22,541 bases of DNA from assembly GCA_034698045.1 (NCBI GenBank), contig JAQGAU010000937.1, positions 1 to 22,541 on the forward strand, given 5' to 3'. Of the stretch, positions 19,126 to 22,541 are shown piece by piece. The DNA comes from Paramacrobiotus richtersi. Lineage: Eukaryota; Tardigrada; Eutardigrada; Parachela; Macrobiotidae. The position numbers and the translations under genes are program-made. Below the pieces are notes generated by a model, which worked only from the letters and a program-made list of their open reading frames with translations, searched no databases and was not told the DNA's origin. Position 1 is the first letter of the stretch. Each line of letters starts with the position of its first letter.

Positions 19126-19436
19126 AAATACATTCACGAATCCTTTTTTACTTCTTTCTGACCCTGTGGACGTTTTGCATGATTTGAAGTTAGCCAACCA
19201 GATTGTTAATTACTCTATCAGGAAACAGATTGAAAGCTGAAAAAGATATTCGGGATTATTTGGAGGAAAAAATCAAGAAGCTGCACCCTCAGTCGCAGAA
19301 GCATATTTCCACAGCCATCGGTTGGTAAATGAGACAGTTTGCCAGAAAACCTTTTACCCCCAGAAACCCAGAGAAGATTCGAGTGAACTTTTAGTGACGA
19401 ATAAAGTTTCGTAAATGCTGACGCTAACTGTGAAGA
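19126..19436 (+). other. Junction region between WDR92 and IFT140 remnants
   Basis: Coding-looking stretches occur in different frames, for example DPVDVLHDLKLANQIVNY (19159 on) and KAEKDIRDYLEEKIKKLH (19237 on). They match neither the expected remainder of WDR92 nor the first propeller of IFT140. They may be a piece of a third gene or chance frames. Stops separate all of them. Confidence 0.35.
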
Positions 19437-19484
19437 ATTGGGGAAAAGATGGGCGTGGCCATTGGGGAAAAGATGGTGGTCATT
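19437..19484 (+). repeat. 24-nt in-frame tandem duplication at the left end of IFT140
   Basis: ATTGGGGAAAAGATGG occurs at 19437-19452 and again at 19461-19476, with a period of exactly 24 nt. In the IFT140 frame this reads as two units of eight residues (IGEKMGVA, IGEKMVVI), so the duplication preserves frame. It sits where the recognisable part of IFT140 begins. Confidence 0.75.
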
Positions 19485-22400
19485 TGGGGAAGGGAAAAGG
19501 CTGCTTTGTACCAAATATCCGATGGGAATGAGGATCAGGGATTTAATCTGATTGAAATGGGATCGTTCGATAAAAGTTGCAAAGCCATGGCGGTTTTCGA
19601 TACGAATGTACTTGCGATTACGACTGGTGCGTTGAAAGTTTTGAGCATCCAGGTAACAAACGCAATTAATCATGGTTCTTAAAATTTTGCAATGAACGTG
19701 TAAAGGTCATGCTTCAGATTTCGTCGATAAAGCTCTGCAGCAGTATCTGCCGAACTGAAAACGATATGAATATGCAATATCTGATTCCGTGCATAGCCTT
19801 CCACTTCTATTGTTCATATTAGTATAATTTACAGGGTGTGGTGAAGTTGGAACTCCGGGTGCAGTCATCGGAAGGAGAGCTACAGTTGTTATCCGTTAAA
19901 AACAGTACATGCGCAGTAGCTACTTCCTGAGGATACATAAAGCTGTGGAATCTTTCGAAAATGGATGCCAAGCACTGGACAAAATCCAAGCTTGTTTGTC
20001 AAAGACGGTATTCCACCTTTTGGCCAGATTAAAATGATCCGAGCCAACTGCGACGCTAGTTTTGTTGCATTTGTTACTGAAAATGTAAGCACCGTTCATT
20101 CTAGATAATCTGTATTGTCCTTTTTGCCAGCCTAAAATTACATACATGTTGTATTTACTTTATCAGGTGTTTCGCAATTGCAGCTGAATAAAACCAACGA
20201 TTCAGGCATATACATCTGGAATACGGGGCGTGTTTCGGTGTCCGTGTACGATTGCTCTCCGGCTATCGATCCCCCTGAAAAATCCTTGTTCACCAAAATA
20301 TCGCTGTAAGTTTTACCTCTTTCCTTTTCTAACAGTTTTTCTCTTATCGGTACGTTTTAGGTGTATTGTTAACAATTCCCGTCCATTGGCGATCGAATGG
20401 GAGAGTGATGATCCCCGATGCTCTGTGCTTGCCTGGAATCCAAGGATGCAAATTCTGGAAATGAGCGGGTCAGGTTTTTATTTATAGTTCATAACATTCT
20501 TGTTCAGGGACTAAATCCAAGTTTTTCTATACAGGCTTTTTCTATGCATTTACATTTTTCAGACGGTTATTGCAACGTTTTTTGCTACCACGGAGAAGGA
20601 AATTCTTCTAAACTCGACAACAACTTTGGATTATTCTGGACAGGCTTTAATGCTGGGTTGCCATATACCCTTTGTTTATTTGTATACTAATCCGGTAAGA
20701 CTTTGTGATTTGTGGAAAACTATTCTATTAAATTTCCAGACTGATTTTGTATAAATTAGTCTTTTTCTGCAGACAGCTGATTCAGGAAAGCTGGCAATAA
20801 CGCGACGATTCCTACCCGAGTATTCAGGATTCCAGCCGGAAAACATTCAAGACGTGAAAACAATACTGGATTTCAGTTATTTTTGTTCCCTCGGAAAGAT
20901 TTCTGACGCTCTGAATGCGGTAAAATCTGTGAAAAAGTGAGTTTGCACATTAGTGTAGGATGAATAGGGCAATGATAAACTGATACCATTCACAGTACGA
21001 TCGAGTGGCTTCATCTGGCTCGTTTGTGCGTACGTATGGGCAAACTGGACTATGCCAAGGTGTGCTTGGGGAAACTACCATAGGACGTGTGGATCTGCTG
21101 GAGGATTTGCGAGATTTTGCCGCGCATAATCCGGATACTGACCTGCAGCTTCGACGACTCGCACTGACGTTGCAGTTGCCGGTAAATGCGGCCTTGACCT
21201 TTACGGTACAATCTGTGTTAAGGCATGTTAGCAGTTGGATTTAATTCCGTTAACTCTTTTACAGTCCAAATAGTTCGAAATTTAAACAGCACTAGCATGA
21301 AAAAAAGGTAAACAACCCAGCTTAAAGCGTGAACAGCAAATACTGACTGAAGATAGAATATCCAGAAAAACAGACCTTTGAGAAGTGTGAAATCGATTTG
21401 TAATTTAGGAGGAAGCGGAAATGGTGTTCAAAAAGAAAGGGAGATTGGACCTACTGCAACACTTTCGAGAAGCCAGCAGCGACTGGTCTAAGGTTATGGA
21501 ACAGCTCTCAACATCCACAGTTGATCGACTTCGACGACGAGCTCTACTTTATACCATGGCTCAGGACGAGATACAGCTTGGCTCTGTCGACACGGCTATA
21601 ACGAAGTATGGTATCGTCTATCCGTTTGTGGCTCACCTAATAATTATTGTAAGACTTGAAGTTTCAGTATCCGATATATCTGTACAAATGCGATGTATGA
21701 ATGAATGCATTTACCTACATATATATGGTCGCACTTTATTGTTTATCTGTATTTTGTTTACTATCCCTTTGTTTTATGCGTTCGTGTGATTGTAGACTGG
21801 TTGAGGCTAACGGCGAAGAATTCGATGTCCGGAGGTTGATGCTACAGGCGAAACCGCATGAACTAGAGGACTACGTCCGTCCAGAATCATTCCAATAAGT
21901 ATGGCATTATTCTGCGGTTCACTCTATAGGCGAATCACAAATCTTACCCGCTTCTTTATAGAAAACTCGTTACATGGTACGCTCAGTTACTGGAATCGCA
22001 AAACCAACAGGAAGACGCTATGGACTATTATCGCAAAGCCGGCGATATCAAGTCCATAGTCCGGATGTTGACACAGATGGACCAGACAGACCAAGCCATT
22101 GGTCTGGTCCGATCGTCAAAAAATTCTTCAGGAGCATTCCAACTGGCACATACCATGGAAGTGGAGGAAAACTTTGATCCGCAGCTGATGGTTGAAATGT
22201 ATTTAATTGCCGGAGCGTATACAAGCGCCGTCCACATTTGCCTGGTATATATGTGCCGCTGGTAGAACAATTTTAACTTAAAAACTGATCATGCAAAATC
22301 TATAATTACAAAGTAATGAAAATCTGGTAGTACATCGGCATTTTTGTATAACAGCATTTGCTTAGTGTTTGTTGCTACTGGAATAAAAATTATGTTATTC

Positions 22401-22541
22401 CATTATTTCGTTATTTTAACAATAATCTAATTTTGCAGCACTACGAGCTGGATGATCAGATTATGCCTATTGCCCTTAAAGGCGATAAAGCTGGTATGGT
22501 GATTGCCGCGAAATACCTGGATTATATAAAGGCTATACGGA
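19437..22541 (+). CDS. IFT140: IFT140 (intraflagellar transport IFT-A subunit), partial, open at right edge
   Basis: IFT140 is a core IFT-A protein (two WD40 propellers, then TPR-like helices) driving retrograde transport and membrane-protein entry into cilia. Exons by eye: 19437-19652 (VVIWGREKAALYQISD), 19835-20084, 20184-20305 (SGIYIWNTGRVSV), 20361-20473, 20563-20694 (LDYSGQALMLGCHIPFVYLY), 20773-20936 (ILDFSYFCSLGKISDALNA), 20996-21181 (HLARLCVRMGKLDYAKVCLG), 21409-21610, about 21796-21897, 21962-22244 (TWYAQLLES...AMDYYRKAGD), 22439 on (YELDDQIMPIALKGDKAGM). The order and spacing match human IFT140 from about residue 430 to 1000. The first propeller (about 430 residues) is not present upstream. 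There is an in-frame TGA at 19928 and frame breaks near 19999, 21076 and 21796-21890. Most later exons are intact. Family call very strong; functionality uncertain. Confidence 0.88.

Noticed and set aside
1-22541. CRISPR arrays, rRNA genes, bacterial operons
   Set aside because: No spaced short repeats, no rRNA landmarks, and gene structure is clearly spliced and eukaryotic.

Overview
This is eukaryotic, almost certainly metazoan, nuclear DNA. Protein-coding signal comes in short exons bounded by GT...AG sites, with introns mostly of 57-290 nt, and several recognisable products belong to animal or ciliate-cell families: a CNOT3-like exon, an SGSM3-like RabGAP, an angiotensin-converting-enzyme-like M2 peptidase, an LRRC23-like radial-spoke protein, WDR92/DNAAF10 and IFT140. 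The compact layout and moderate base composition suggest a small-genome invertebrate (a tardigrade would fit), but nothing in the window fixes the taxon. All family assignments were made by eye from remembered family sequences, without a database search.

Layout, left to right. 1-1.2 kb: mostly featureless, with a CNOT3-like exon pair. 1.96-2.67 kb: SGSM3-like fragment (+) holding the start of the TBC domain and an SH3 domain, with the TBC core missing. 2.46-4.64 kb and 6.76-8.42 kb: two diverged direct copies of a segment that begins inside the SGSM3-like gene. Between them, 5.41-6.70 kb: the C-terminal part of an ACE-like peptidase with a Thr/Pro-rich stalk and a hydrophobic tail (+). 8.49-12.69 kb: long inverted repeats flank an intact minus-strand gene for a Crinkler/RHS-type P-loop NTPase plus restriction-endonuclease-fold protein. 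This looks like a mobile or selfish element and is the most interesting object here. 12.7-15.3 kb: mostly unassigned, with a striking GGCC-rich palindrome cluster. 15.33-17.65 kb: LRRC23-like gene (-). 18.30-19.1 kb: N-terminal part of WDR92/DNAAF10 (+). 19.44-22.54 kb: IFT140 (+), starting part-way into the protein and running off the right edge.

The right side is a cluster of three cilium or flagellum genes: a radial spoke component, a dynein-arm assembly factor and a retrograde IFT-A subunit. LRRC23 and WDR92 are divergent across about 645 bp, and WDR92 and IFT140 are head to tail.

A recurring oddity is that nearly every host gene is partial or carries frameshifts or a stop inside otherwise well-conserved exons, while the roughly 600-residue NTPase/nuclease gene is uninterrupted. 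Either this is a decaying, rearranged region invaded by an active element, or the assembly has indel errors or joins that happen to spare that gene. The sequence alone does not settle which.
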